A DNA stretch of 64,000 bases, from assembly GCF_016545825.1 (NCBI RefSeq), contig NC_052617.1, positions 55,446,472 to 55,510,471 of the forward strand, in the 5' to 3' direction. The position numbers and the translations under genes were made by a program. Positions 1-10,936 of the stretch are shown one piece after another (position 1 is the first letter of the stretch; every line of letters starts with the position of its first letter). Below the pieces are notes generated by a model that had not been told where the DNA came from, did no database searches, and was given only the letters and a program-made list of their open reading frames with translations. The stretch comes from Eucalyptus grandis (Eukaryota; Streptophyta; Magnoliopsida; Myrtales; Myrtaceae).

Positions 1-433
1 CGCAAATGAGCTTTTGGGCGGAAGTACCATCGTATTTCTCAAAATCCGGCATTTTGAATTTCTTTGGCATCTTGACTTTCTCGTACACGGACAAGTCGAA
101 CGGGAGTGAACTCTGTGACTCCTGCAGTTGTTTCAACTTTTCTTCCATTTTAGCAAAGCGTTCATCCTGCTCCGTCTTAGGGATGTTGACAAGCTTATTC
201 TTTTCCACATTGATCAGGAATGGATCATCTTCCAGTCCGGGCATGTCATCGTCAACCGTTTGAACCTTGTTTGCTTGCTTTGGGATAACCACTTTAGGAA
301 GAGCAGGTGCAGCTGTTGGATTTGCCTGGAGGAATTGGAGTTGATCCGTCACAAGTTGTAAAGAGGCGAGTACTTGTTGGAGTTGAGTCTCCACAGCGGA
401 GACACGATCACGCATTTCGGTTTGTTCGGCCAT
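1..433 (-). CDS. Ty3/gypsy gag, N-terminal part (runs off the window)
   Basis: Start of the gag structural protein of the left-edge Ogre/Tat-like element. Translation from ATG at 433 is open for 144 codons to the window edge. The N-terminus is a glutamine- and leucine-rich probable coiled coil (VETQLQQVLASLQ), followed by an acidic stretch (DDDMPGLEDDP) and the conserved gag entry motif KMPDFEKYDGT. The same motif, with small changes, opens the gag of the second element near 33020-33070 (KMLEFEKYDGT), which supports the call. The reading frame also extends upstream of the ATG (RSPIITRLRARM), and a matching stretch precedes gag in the second element, so translation may begin earlier or after splicing. 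No stop or frameshift is seen in the visible part. Confidence 0.85.
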   Translation of the reverse strand, partial: MAEQTEMRDRVSAVETQLQQVLASLQLVTDQLQFLQANPTAAPALPKVVIPKQANKVQTVDDDMPGLEDDPFLINVEKNKLVNIPKTEQDERFAKMEEKLKQLQESQSSLPFDLSVYEKVKMPKKFKMPDFEKYDGTSAQKLIC

Positions 434-690
434 TCTCGCTCTTAATCGCGTGATGATGGGCGAACGTGATGGATCCGTTATAACCTAATATAAGAAATGA
501 ACAAAAATAAGCATTCTCATATGAAAATACGTCGATCCATGGCAATATTCTAGAACTTTATTCATCAACGAAGCTTTTGACAGACTTATCGAAATAGAAA
601 TTCAAGATGTCCTAAACAAATGAACTAGGAAAGTAAATGACTCAAACTTCCTAATCTAAAACTGAAAATAGCAAGATTGATTCAAGCATT

Positions 691-1992
691 TCATTTGGCT
701 TGATCAATATACATTCGGGACACCATTCGGCGCAATCGTTTATTCTCCTCTTGAGCTTTTTCAGCAACTCTTTTGAGGCGTTTATTCTCAGCTCGATTGG
801 TGATCTTCAACGGTGCCTCCGGTATCTTTGGAAGCAGCTCTTCAGGAATCTTGTGCCGTTTGATATACTTAATCGAGGCATAGTACTTCATTTCCCTGCC
901 TTTCAATTCCTCCTCGGGCCATTTGAGTTTTTGTGGACGGCACATGTCCCACATCGATTTGATGGTGAGAATGGAATCTTCATGGCCTCGGCTTCCATCA
1001 ACAAAGCTAACTTGGAGCGGATCCGCTTGTAACGCCGGGGGAAGCTCTTGTACGACTTGATATTGACGAGTCACTCTAGTCGGATAGTATTCCAATGCTC
1101 CAGTAAATCCCAATAGAGGGATTGGGCCAACTCTTCCACACGAGAGTCTCGCTGCCCGAACTTGGAACCATTTAGCATGCCATAGGAAACCCTTGGGAGT
1201 TGGTTTTTTCATGAAAGCTAGCCACCTAGAATAATGGTAATCTGGTGCATGTTTTTGATTGTTCTCAAATCTCATAATGGGGTGATTAGAATTACTAACA
1301 TCATGTATAGTCATTGAACCACCAAATCCTTTTATATGAGAAAGGAACCAGATTTGTAAAAGTTCAGGAGAGGAATGGAGAGTCTTATCGCCACCTCTTT
1401 TGAAATGAGTGAGAGAAAGAAAAGTTTCAGTTAAAACAGTGTTTACAAAATTTTTTCCTTCCATCACTTGCCTAACAAATTGAGCAATCAAAGGGTTAAT
1501 AGCATTCTTGCAAGAAGGAAATACTATAAACCCAAAGAAAGCTAAGAGGAAAATCCTACGCATTTGAAATGAGGTGCCTTTTTCAAAACATTCTTTCAGA
1601 AAAGATAAAGGACATGCATTACGATGGGCCTTTAAAACCTTTCTTAAATCGTCTTCCTTAATTCTCAGAAAATCAGATAAGGTCATAACAGGATCTATTC
1701 CGATAGGCGGATTAATCAGTTCAGCTTTCAAGGATTTTCCTATGGCAATGCTATACTCTTCCAAGGTGGGAGTGAGCTCATGCTTACCGCCGAAGATAAA
1801 GGTAGAAGTCTCGGGGCACCAACAGTGGGCGAGTGCTTGGACGAGGCCAACATGGATGTTGATACGCAGCAGTGGAAGCAATCGACCAATATGTGACTCT
1901 ACAAACTGACGGCCATCTTGATCTAACTTGTCCCACCAAGTGCTGAGTTCTTCCCTTGGAGGGAAAATAATTCGAATGTCCGGTGTCTCCAT
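691..1992 (-). CDS. DUF7745-type ORF carried upstream of gag
   Basis: Intact ORF of 433 codons from ATG at 1992. The frame extends to 2076, but only through non-ATG codons. The N-terminal part (ELSTWWDKLDQDGRQFVESH, ALAHCWCPETSTFIFGGKHE, TPTLEEYSIAIGKSL) resembles the plant DUF7745 domain, found in many genome-annotated proteins and in retrotransposon-borne ORFs. The C-terminal about 50 residues are Arg/Lys/Glu-rich and probably coiled coil (NRAENKRLKRVAEKAQEENK). It has the same orientation as gag, which starts about 260 bp downstream. The position matches ORF1 of Ogre-type elements, whose function is unknown; no catalytic motif is evident. The absence of stops over 1.3 kb, unlike nearly every other retroelement ORF here, suggests recent insertion or retained selection. 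A host gene caught between two elements is unlikely, since leader sequence flanks it directly. Confidence 0.75.
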   Translation of the reverse strand: METPDIRIIFPPREELSTWWDKLDQDGRQFVESHIGRLLPLLRINIHVGLVQALAHCWCPETSTFIFGGKHELTPTLEEYSIAIGKSLKAELINPPIGIDPVMTLSDFLRIKEDDLRKVLKAHRNACPLSFLKECFEKGTSFQMRRIFLLAFFGFIVFPSCKNAINPLIAQFVRQVMEGKNFVNTVLTETFLSLTHFKRGGDKTLHSSPELLQIWFLSHIKGFGGSMTIHDVSNSNHPIMRFENNQKHAPDYHYSRWLAFMKKPTPKGFLWHAKWFQVRAARLSCGRVGPIPLLGFTGALEYYPTRVTRQYQVVQELPPALQADPLQVSFVDGSRGHEDSILTIKSMWDMCRPQKLKWPEEELKGREMKYYASIKYIKRHKIPEELLPKIPEAPLKITNRAENKRLKRVAEKAQEENKRLRRMVSRMYIDQAK

Positions 1993-2672
1993 TGTATATT
2001 GATCAAGACTCAAGACAATCCTAATGCCATGGACCGACAAAATAATGCAATAAAGTAAGTAAATTCCAAAGGCCAAAAATTTAGAGAACTTACTTTACCA
2101 ATGATGGGCAATCACATAGACATGCGCATGGTAAGTGGCTCAATTTCTAATCTATAAGGCTTATCAAGGTGGAGCCACAAGGATGATCAGACTAGCCACG
2201 AGCTTGTGGACTATGTCGGGTCCTCATGACTCCGGCTTAGTCAAAGAGCCGACCCGGGTCGCGAGCATGCGGACCGAGGTGGGTACTCTTGACACCATGA
2301 AAGAAACTTCGGGATTGAGATGGGCGACTCATACCGCGAGCATGCGGTCGGAGTGGCAAACATCTCAATACCATCCTAAATGATCCTATGCGGCCTAGGT
2401 CCGGCGGCGGGTTGTGTGTGCAATAGTGTAGTGCTAGATGCAAGGCATGCACGACAGTTTATATCAAGCAACACTTCGTTCATGAAAATAAACCATACAT
2501 TCCTACACCTCCCTGCAAAACAAAGGTTAACAAACACTTCCCCTTATACCTCCCATCCTGCAAAAACATTTAACACCTTAAATGTTAGGGACGTACCTGG
2601 AATCCTCGCTGCCAAACAAAAACATTTTTCAAAAAGAAAATTGGCCTAAGTCCACTAAGAGTTTCAACTCAA

Positions 2673-2691
2673 GTCCCCAGTGGAGTCGCCA
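2673..2691 (-). promoter_or_regulatory. Primer binding site, tRNA-Arg type
   Basis: On the minus strand, three bases after the LTR end, the sequence reads TGGCGACTCCACTGGGGAC. From memory of plant tRNA-Arg(ACG), its 3' end including CCA is complementary to TGGCGACTCCGCTGGGGA, so there is a single mismatch. Priming by tRNA-Arg is typical of Ogre-type elements. Confidence 0.75.
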
Positions 2692-2694
2692 AGC

Positions 2695-5595
2695 TGTCGC
2701 GACCAATTTTTTGGGTGAACCACCTAGGGTTTGGCTAATGGATTGTTAAGCCTAGACTTAACTCGGGCTCTCCCAAGCCCATACCAATTCGCGACTTAGG
2801 TTTGAGTTCTTAACATGCAATTGATTTTTAATTAGGAGTCGCCACTAATCTATTTTTGGTGGGTCGATTAGAAACCCAAGTAAAGTAATAGGAGATTTAC
2901 TTTACTTCTACGAACCAAAGATTATGGGTTCGGGGACTTGGTTACACTAGATTTCTCTAATGCCCTTTCGGTACCTTTATCTTTTATTTTGAAAAAAATG
3001 TTTGGCAAACAACTTGAATTGATTTTAATTCCTTAACATGTGAGGTGACCATGTAGGTGCGCAAACCACCAATTTAACACTCAAGAAAGCAAATGAATAA
3101 ATTGCAGGACTTACCTCATAGCAACGAAAGCATCTGCGTTGTTAGTTTAGAATTCACATCATCAACCCTAAATATGATTTCTAATTAACACGCAATTTTT
3201 TTTTTTTGTTTTGTTTTCACTTAATTAATGAAAATCATGCAATATTATCCTAAGCTAAATGACCTAATTCTAATGACATGTAATTTCTAATTAAATGGAC
3301 CTAACAAAAATCATTAAATGACGTGCATTGTATGAACCTAATTCTATATGACGTGCACATGGTTTTTATTTTCTTAATAAGCATGCAATCTATCATAATA
3401 TGCAATGACGTGCAAAGAATGCCCTAGCTCTACATGACATATGCATGATGACTTTTTTGTTGTTTTTCCTTTTCTCTTTTTATTATTTATTTCGAAATTA
3501 ATAATTGCCAAATAATTAAACATGCAATTTAAACTAGTGAAACAGAAATCTAACATCCTAAATTTATGTTTTTGGTATTTTTATTTAAGAAATTCGAAAT
3601 AAATAAATTTCCTATTCTAGACATGCAAAATAACCTAAAACAAGTAATATCCTAACATGCATCTAATCTTAACTCAAATGCCTTTTTTATTTTACGAGGA
3701 CAAACAAATAAAGGCATCAAGGATAACATGGCCACAAATCAAGCAAGATATCATCAATGCCCATTTAATTTTGGGAAATAAATTGACGAATCGTACCTCG
3801 CGCATGAGATCGGATTGGCCAATTTTTAAATAAAATCACGAATCATATCTCGAGCGTGAGATCGGATTGGTGATTTTTCCGTACGATCGCGGGTCGTATT
3901 TCGAGCATGAAATCGGACCGTCAATCATATGTACGTTGCGAAATTAGGAAGATTTCCCAATTTAAAAGGCTATTCGGGAACATGGGACAAGATAACATCA
4001 TTCGAGGTTTAATCAAGAATGCAATACCTCAATTGAGCAAACGAAACATTCAAGAATTAATTGAGATAGGAATTTTACCTACCTTGATTGTTGTTTCCTA
4101 GTTTGGACGGGTATCGGATCGTAGGAGTCATGATCAACTTTGCTTCACGGTAGCTGGCTCACGATAATGGAGAATCGCTCGCAGCACTCGACGTGGAAAG
4201 GGCTCTTGGCTCGGTGAGGGCTACGTTGATTTTGTCGACACAATCGAAAGTCTTCAAGTGGACTTTCCTGTTTGCAAGACGTCCCCTCTTCGGATTGCCT
4301 TACTATATTTTAATATAACCCCCACTAGAGCTTTTTGACCACCGTTTGAAGTTCTCCTCTTAACCTGCAGAGGCACAAAAATTTAATGCGAAAAGCACCA
4401 AGAGGCTTTCGGTGTGACGACGTTAGCAACGTCGTCGACGGAGAATGGAGCAGCTACAATTTTTCTGGTGCGAGGTCACGGGCAACTCAGTCGTCACAAT
4501 ACGGGTCTTCTCGAATCAGCACGAGTAGTAAGGACGCCTCGAGGCTGGCGTGGATGGAAGCTTAGCAAGGATCACCAAGTAATAACTCGTCACGGACAAG
4601 GCTCGGGATGATGATTAGAGCAGCAGTGCGGTGGGGGAACAATCTCGATCGTCCCCAGCGAGGGAGATGGATCACGAGCAGCAGCTATTCGGGCTCGTGG
4701 CAGCGGCACAAGTAGTGGACCGGCAGCAAGACTCAGCAGTGTCGGTGTGAAGCTCGCAACAAGAACACAACGTCGGGCTGTGGAGATGGATGAAGCCAGT
4801 CGCGGTCCTCTGGGAAGAAAGACGATCGACTTCTCCTCCCTTTTCCTCTCTCTCAATGTGCCGTGCTTTGAATGTATTATCACCCGAAAAAATCCCTCCT
4901 TGTTCCATTCTGTGGCCTTCCCTTTTATACTGCCTACCTTGTATTGCAAAAGAGGAAATTTGTATAAGAAAAAGAATCGTTGAAATTCACATTTCCTCAA
5001 TTACCTCTTGCATGCGTATCCTGTTTTTCCCTCAATATTTTCCCTTGCGTTTCCGAATTGGAAATACCAATCGAGTGAGCGATATTTTGTCGTCGCCTTG
5101 CTTCTCCTTCACATTCTATCGGTACGAATTCATCTTGAAGCATAATTTGTTATTATATTATTTCACGATTCCCACACCTCTTGCACTTTGCCGAATTATT
5201 CAATTGCCCTCTTTGCTTCAAATCTATTCAAGACAAACCGGATATACTGTTATAGATATGTGTGAAGAGAATATACATTTAGTATCTCCAAAATTTCATT
5301 TTTCTTCGTTATCTTCCTCAGCAGAAACATTGGTCACCCCTTTGGATTTTTTGATGCCCACGCCAATTTTTTAAAGTTCATACGTGAGTGGGCTCCTTGT
5401 CCGCAATATTGAATGTCCATCTCCGAATTTCGCGCGAGTTCCATGCAATGCAACTTTGCGTGGACTCCTTATTATGATAATGCTCCTAACGTCCATATGT
5501 TATGCAATTATATATTTTTTTTTAGGGGTTAAAATTAATCCCTGATTTTTATGCGATAAACGACTAAACGGGTCGCCAAAATTTAGGTGTCAACA
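2695..5595 (-). repeat. 5' LTR of the left-edge Ogre/Tat-like element (2901 bp)
   Basis: The boundaries are TGTTGAC (minus strand, at 5595) and CGCGACA (at 2695), the termini also found in the second Ogre-like element. The first 300 bp next to the primer site are clearly related to the LTR end at 31370-31674: both contain a GGTACCGAAAGGG motif and the phrase around TTAGTGGCGACTCC. The interior is AT-rich with several short poly-T runs. No second LTR is visible in the window. ORF-like stretches around 3900-5370 have no recognisable domain and are treated as chance ORFs inside the LTR. Confidence 0.82.
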
Positions 5596-6253
5596 ATCAC
5601 CATTGAGGTTCTTGCTGGTTCGAATTTTAAGAGATGGAGAGAGGATTTTTCTATTTGCTATGGAGATGGCAGATGTTCATATGGCTCTTACTACTGATCG
5701 GCCGGCAGTTTTGACTACCGAGAGTACAAAGGCTCAAAAAGCAAATTTTGCTGCATGGGAAAAGAGCAATAGAATTTGCTTGCTATCCATGAAGCGTTCC
5801 ATTCAGGAACACTTGAAAAGTGGTTTTCCTGCAGACTGCAATGCTAGGCAGATGATGGAAGCTTTGATGGCTAGAAACCGTGTCTCACCTAATGCTGAGA
5901 TAGGAACACACATGCAAACACTTTTTACTATGACGTATGATGGTTCTGGTGGAGTTAGAGATTATGTTCTGAGGATGGTTGATTTACAAACAAAGCTTCA
6001 AGCTCTCAATGTTGAAATTCCTATTACTTACATTGTCCATCAAGCTATAAATACTCTTCCTCCTAATTTTGGGATTATCAAGACCAATTATAGTTCCCAA
6101 GATGAAACCTGGTCTGTTAATGACCTTATTGCAAGGTTGATGGCAGAGGAAGAGAAATTGAAGAAAGATAAAGGACATATTGCTCTTTATGCTTCTAGTT
6201 CTGCTAGTGACAATGGTAAGAAGTTGAAGAACTATACCCACAAAGGCAATTAA
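5596..6253 (+). pseudogene. Copia gag (N-terminus missing, frameshifted)
   Basis: Nucleocapsid-precursor domain of the copia polyprotein. The first codons after the gypsy LTR read ITIEVLAGSNFKRW. An extra T in the T-run near 5645-5650 then shifts frame, and the remainder continues as MEMADVHMALTTDRP. Downstream are the usual copia gag features: a tryptophan-containing helix region (FAAWEKSNRICLLSMKRSI), the YDGSGGVRDYVLRM segment, and a lysine-rich C-terminus. The frame ends in TAA at 6251-6253, after which the polyprotein frame continues. The true start codon lies on the far side of the gypsy insertion, outside the window. Confidence 0.85.
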
Positions 6254-8764
6254 GAAGTTGTTGGTCCTTCCAACAACAAAGGAAATTCTGAAGGTGCAGG
6301 TCCTTCTAACACTCTGGGTCCTAAGAAAGCATTCACCAAGAAGGATGGTGTTCTTTGCTACTTTTGTAGGGAGAGAGGACACATGAAGAAACGTTGCATC
6401 AAGTTTAAGGCTTGGTTGTCTAAGAGAAATAAGAGAGGGCCTAAAGGTAATGATTCTTTGGCATTTGTTTATGAATCCAATCTATCTGAAGTTCCGACCA
6501 ATTCCCGGTGGCTAGATAGTGGTGCAACTAATCATGTTGCATTTGCCATTCAGGGGTTCATAAACTGAAGGATGCCAAATCAGGATTAATCAAAGCTCAC
6601 TGTTGGAAATAGCATTGGAGTTGATGTTGAGTTCGTGGGAGATGTTATTTTGATTTTAGATTATGGTTTTCGGATGATATTAAGAAACACTTTTTACATA
6701 CCTTCTTTTAGGCGGAATTTAGTTTCTGTGTCTTGTTTGGACATGTGTGGATACTCTTTTGAAATAAAGAGTAATACTATTTCCATGTTTTATGATTCAA
6801 ATAAGATTGGGTGTTGCAATTTATCCGATGGATTATGTCGATTGAACTTATCTCCCAACGACATATACGTTGCTTATTCGGCTAAAAATGTTGTTTCCAA
6901 AAGGCCTCTACCTAAGGAACATTCTTATGCATTGTGGCATAAACGTCTTGGTCACATCTCTAAAGATAGAGTAGAAAGGCTTATAAAGACTGATATCTTG
7001 CCTACTCTTAAAGATGATCAAGAGACTTGCGTAGACTGTTGTAGAGGTAAGATGACTAAGATAAAGAAGAAATATGTTGTACGAAGTTTAGACTTGTTGG
7101 AGGTTATTCACACTGATATTAGTGGACCATACACGGCTACTTTGTGCAGAAATTTTTATTTCATCACATTTATTGACGACTATTCCCGATATGGATACTT
7201 ATACTTGATTAAAGAAAAGTCCGAGTCTCTTGATAAATTCAAGATTTTTCGGACTGAAGTGGAGAAACAGTTGGGAAAAGTTATAAAGATTGTCAGATCT
7301 GATCATGGTGGTGAGTATTTTGGTAGGCATGGTGATGCTGGACAACTTAAAGGGCGGTTTGCTAAATACTTAGAGGATTCTGGGATAATAGGTCAGTTTA
7401 CTATGCCCGAAAGTCCTGAACAAAATGGTGTAGCTGAAAGGCGAAATCGTACTCTTATGGACATGATGAGAAGTATGATTAGTAGGACTAATTTACCTAA
7501 TTTTCTATGGGGAGAAGCTTTGAAAACAACTCTTTATATTCTAAATCGTGTTCCTACTAAAGCAGTTCCATTGACTCCTTTTGAGTTGTGGACTGGACGT
7601 AAACCTAGCTTGAATCATCTTAAAGTTTGGGGATGTCCAACGGAAGTGAAGTTATATAATCCAACATTGAGTAAGCTGAATTCCAAAACTACTCGGTGTT
7701 ACTTCGTGTCTTACCCAGATCATTCAAAGGGGTATCGGTTTTATAACCCTAATGGAGGTATAAGAATTGTGGAATCTCAGACTGCAAAATTTCTGGAATT
7801 TGATGTAGTTGAAAAGGGTAGCTGCTCACAAGCTATCGAAGATGATAGTATGGTGGGGATTACTGGATCCCTGTCTCATCCTATGCAGACAATTATGGAG
7901 CCTCTTGCGCTACAAACCGAGCCTGTTGTGGCCCAAAATCCTATTGTTGAGACAATTCCTGATGAGATTCCTCAAGCTTCTCAGATTCAAAATGAAATTG
8001 AAGTAGCTCCACTTAGAAGATCAACTAGGGAAAGACGTTCAGCTATACCACCAGACTATGTTGTCTACCTAGGAGAATATGATTATGATATTGGTTGTGT
8101 TGTTGATCCAGTAACTTATACGGATGCCATCTCATGTCCTCAATTAGATTTGTGGCTAGATGCGATGAAAGATGAGATGCAATCAATGAAACACGATGGT
8201 GTTTGGGAGCTTGTTGAATTGCCTGAAGGTTGTAAACCTATTGGTTGCAAATGGGTATTCAAGACTAAAAGGGATTTCAAAGGAAAGATTGAAAATTTTA
8301 AAGCCAGACTGGTAGCTAAGGGTTTCACTCAAAGAGAAGGAATAGATTATGAAGCAACATTTTCTCAAGTTTCTTCTAAAGATTCCTTTAGAGTGATCTT
8401 GGCATTGGTAGCTTATTACGATATGGAGTTACACCAGATGGATGTTAAAACTGCTTTTCTAAATGGAGACCTTGATGAGGAGGTTTATATGGTGCAGGCT
8501 GAAAGTTTTGTAGCAGATGACTCAGGTAAGCTTGTTTGTAGATTGAAAAAGTCTATTTATGGCCTTAAGCAAGCTTCTAGACAGTGGTATTTTAAGTTTC
8601 ATAGTGTTGTTACTTCATTCGGATTTATTGAGAACAAAGTAGATCAGTGTATATACACCAAGGTCAGTGGGAGGAAATATATTTTTCTCATACTTTATGT
8701 AGATGATATCTTGCTTGCTAGTAGTGACATTGGTTTACTACATGAGACAAATCGGATGTTATAA
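6254..8764 (+). pseudogene. Copia pol: CCHC, protease, integrase and RT
   Basis: A zinc knuckle (CYFCRERGHMKKRC) lies near 6355-6400 and an aspartic protease motif (WLDSGATNHV) near 6510-6540. The GAG-pre-integrase HHCC segment ([10 protein letters not shown] ... CVDCCRGK) follows near 6930-7050. The integrase core shows D (HTDISGP), D (RSDHGGEYF) and E ([12 protein letters not shown]). RT contains [15 protein letters not shown] and [11 protein letters not shown], and an intact YVDD box ([10 protein letters not shown]) near 8694. A stop after FAIQGFIN (6566-6568) separates protease from integrase, and the RT frame ends in TAA at 8762. The motifs are well preserved, so loss of function is by a few point lesions. 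Confidence 0.9.
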
Positions 8765-8844
8765 AAAAAAATTGATATGAAAGACCTTGGTGAGGCGTCT
8801 TTTGTTTTGTCATTGAGATCCATAGGGATCGCTCACGCCGTTCA

Positions 8845-9687
8845 TTGGGTTTATCTCAGAGGGCGTATATTGATCGCGTTTTAGAAAGATTCAATATGCA
8901 GGATTGCAAACCACTAATTGCTCATGTTGTTAAGAGTGATAAATTGAGTCTTTCACAATGCCCTAATTTAGATTTTGAGAAAGCTCAAATGAAGGATGTA
9001 CCTTATGCTAGTGTGCTTGGAAGCATCATGTATGCTCAAGTTTGCACTAGGTTAGATATTGCTTTTGCAACAGGGCTTCTAGGCAAATATCAGTTAAATC
9101 CAGAACACGATCACTGGGTTGCTGCCAAGAAGGTTTTAAGGTACTTAAAGAGAACAAAGGATTATATGCTAATGTATAGACATGTTCCAGACTTGCAACT
9201 AGCAGGCTATTCAGATGCAGATTTTGCTGGTTGTCAAGATGATAAGAAGTCAACGACAGGATACATATTTATGTTGGCAGGAGGTGCAGTATCATGGAAG
9301 AGCGAAAAACAGAAATTCATATATTCTTCTACCATGCAAGCGGAGTTTGTAGCATGTTTTTCAACAGCTACTCAAGCTATTTGGCTCCGAAACCTCATTA
9401 GGGAGTTATCAGTTTTTGATTTTGTGGATAGACCCATACAACTATATTGTGACATTAATTCTGCAGTGTTGTTTATTAATAACAATAGAAGTCTCAAGGG
9501 GTTTAAACACATGGAGGTCAAGTTTTTGACTATAAAGGAATCAGTACAGAATGGTGACGTTGCAGTAGATTATATTCCTACAGATGATATGATTGCAGAT
9601 CTATTAATTAAAGGCTTACGCCGGTGTGTTTTTGATCGACATGTCATTAGTATGGGCCTGAGAGCATCTTGGGATGTTGTTATTTAG
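8845..9687 (+). pseudogene. Copia RT C-terminus and RNase H
   Basis: Continuation of the copia polyprotein in a different frame, 280 codons, ending in TAG. It contains the RT connection region (QRAYIDRVLERFNM, YLKRTKDYML) and RNase H with acidic residues in AGYSDADFAG, MQAEFVA and LYCDINSAV. The C-terminal tail (YIPTDDMIADLLIKGL) is typical of copia RNase H. The break from the upstream RT ORF is about 80 bp and reflects a frameshift plus the TAA at 8762. Confidence 0.88.
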
Positions 9688-10293
9688 TGGGAGCTGTGTT
9701 TTATTTTTCCTTGAATAAAATTTACATCTGTTTTGTTACAATTTAGTAACACTTTGATATATATATGTCAACTTTTGCATTCAATAAAATATTTTTGAAT
9801 GGATTATTATTATGTTGAATATATATATATATATATATATATTGATATATTGTTGAAAATCTCAAAGGTATTGTATAAACCTTTAGTGAAGGCTAGGGGC
9901 ATCCAAGCATCCGGTTATTAGCCTTGTGCATATGTCTTATGATACATAAAGAAAGGTTAACCATAAGGACAAGACATATGTGGATTCATTGGAACCATAA
10001 AGCATTCTCTAGTGGCACAAGTTTTTGTGACGCCTAAAGTTAAGAGAATGGTGACTAACAAATGGGGTCTCTCTATGAGAGATGTTATCCATTTGCCACA
10101 CTACCATATTGAATCCATATCAATAAAGTTGAGAACATTCGTGACCATGGAAAGCTCTGTGTGTATACATGCAGTTACCGCCATGATTCGGTGTTTAAGA
10201 CTTTATGGGATAGGATTGACTATTAAGAATTATCTCTGGACCAATGTGCGCACATACAGTATGATTTCAATTAATATAGTCCAAGTGGGAGAA

Positions 10294-10745
10294 TGTAAGA
10301 GTTTTTCTAATTATGGACTACATTAATTGATATTGTAATTTACCGTTTAACGTTTTACGAGGTTTTGGTCTAAGGTGAGATAGAAGGTTTCTTAATTAGC
10401 CTAGTATGGGCTAGCTAGTGTGGGCCGAGTTGAGCTTGGCCCGTAATGAGAGGGACTGGCTGGAAACTCTATAAATAGTGCTCAAGTCTCTCCTCTAACC
10501 CTAATTCTCACCTGTATCCTCACCTAAGGGGCGTTTACCTAATGCTACACGTGAGGGGGGCCGCCTCATTGAGCCAATGATACGGAGGGCAATAGAGGAG
10601 AAAGACTTGCACGTGGAATATTGTGTTTCCGCTTCCGCTTCAAGAACAATGGATCTCAAAATAGGTGCGTTAATCCTTCTACTCAATTATGCATGTTCTT
10701 GTTCTAGTTATGGAGATCTTGGGGTTGCGCAATTTGCGTCTTACA
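10294..10745 (+). repeat. 3' LTR of the copia element (452 bp)
   Basis: It begins TGTAAGA right after the polypurine tract and ends TCTTACA, a 7-bp terminal inverted repeat. A TATA-like CTATAAATAG near 10470 marks the LTR promoter. The last 91 bp of the LTR are repeated just downstream, 96 bp further on (10751-10840), so the exact chromosomal junction is ambiguous. Confidence 0.8.
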
Positions 10746-10840
10746 GAGACCTCAAAATAGTTGCGTTAATCCTTCTACTCAATTATGCATGTTCTTGTTC
10801 TAGTTATGGAGATCTTGGGGTTGCGCAATTTGCGTCTTAC
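10655..10840 (+). repeat. 96-bp tandem duplication spanning the copia LTR end
   Basis: The stretch starting CTCAAAATAGGTGCG at 10655 recurs from 10751 with very few differences. Both units end in GTCTTAC followed by GAGAC. The duplication includes the LTR terminus and five flanking bases. Confidence 0.85.
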
Positions 10841-10895
10841 GAGACCACCCCATGGCGGTTGCGACTCTCAGGGAACATCGTCGAGGGCGTCGAGG

Positions 10896-10897
<2 letters not shown>

Positions 10898-10935
<38 letters not shown>
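10898..10935 (+). repeat. (TC)19 microsatellite
   Basis: Uninterrupted dinucleotide run seen directly; it is followed by unannotated sequence leading into the WAK pseudogene. Confidence 0.95.

Positions 10936-10936
<1 letters not shown>

Larger units (their letters stand above)
1..5595 (-). mobile_element. Ogre/Tat-type Ty3/gypsy retrotransposon, 5' half (partial)
   Basis: Reading on the minus strand from 5595 leftward, the order is 5' LTR (5595-2695), primer binding site (2691-2673), an untranslated leader of about 0.7 kb, a DUF7745 ORF, then gag, which runs off the window at base 1. Protease, RT, RNase H and integrase would lie outside. The tRNA-Arg primer site and the extra ORF ahead of gag are known features of the Ogre/Tat lineage. 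LTR end and leader sequence are shared with the element at 29648-44787: for example the stretch near 2090-2160 matches 32085-32130 in reverse. Both visible ORFs are open, so this copy looks younger than that element. It sits inside the gag of a Ty1/copia element, whose coding sequence resumes at 5596. The expected 5-bp target duplication (ATCAC at 5596-5600) cannot be checked because the other end is outside. Confidence 0.88.
5596..10745 (+). mobile_element. Ty1/copia retrotransposon, 5' truncated in this window
   Basis: The order gag, CCHC, protease, integrase, RT, RNase H is that of Ty1/copia. The 5' LTR, primer site and gag start are separated from the rest by the gypsy LTR ending at 5595, which abuts gag codons directly. 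At the 3' end a purine-rich tract (CAAGTGGGAGA, 10282-10292) precedes a 452-bp 3' LTR. A 0.6-kb non-coding stretch lies between the RNase H stop (9687) and the LTR and includes a (TA)n run near 9819-9842. Coding sequence contains a frameshift in gag, in-frame stops at 6251-6253, 6566-6568 and 8762-8764 and a further frame change near 8770-8840, so this copy cannot make a full polyprotein. Confidence 0.9.

Noticed and set aside
4414..5374. Host gene in the 4.4-5.4 kb region
   Set aside because: The region lies wholly within the 2.9-kb LTR; ORFs on both strands overlap and none shows a domain.
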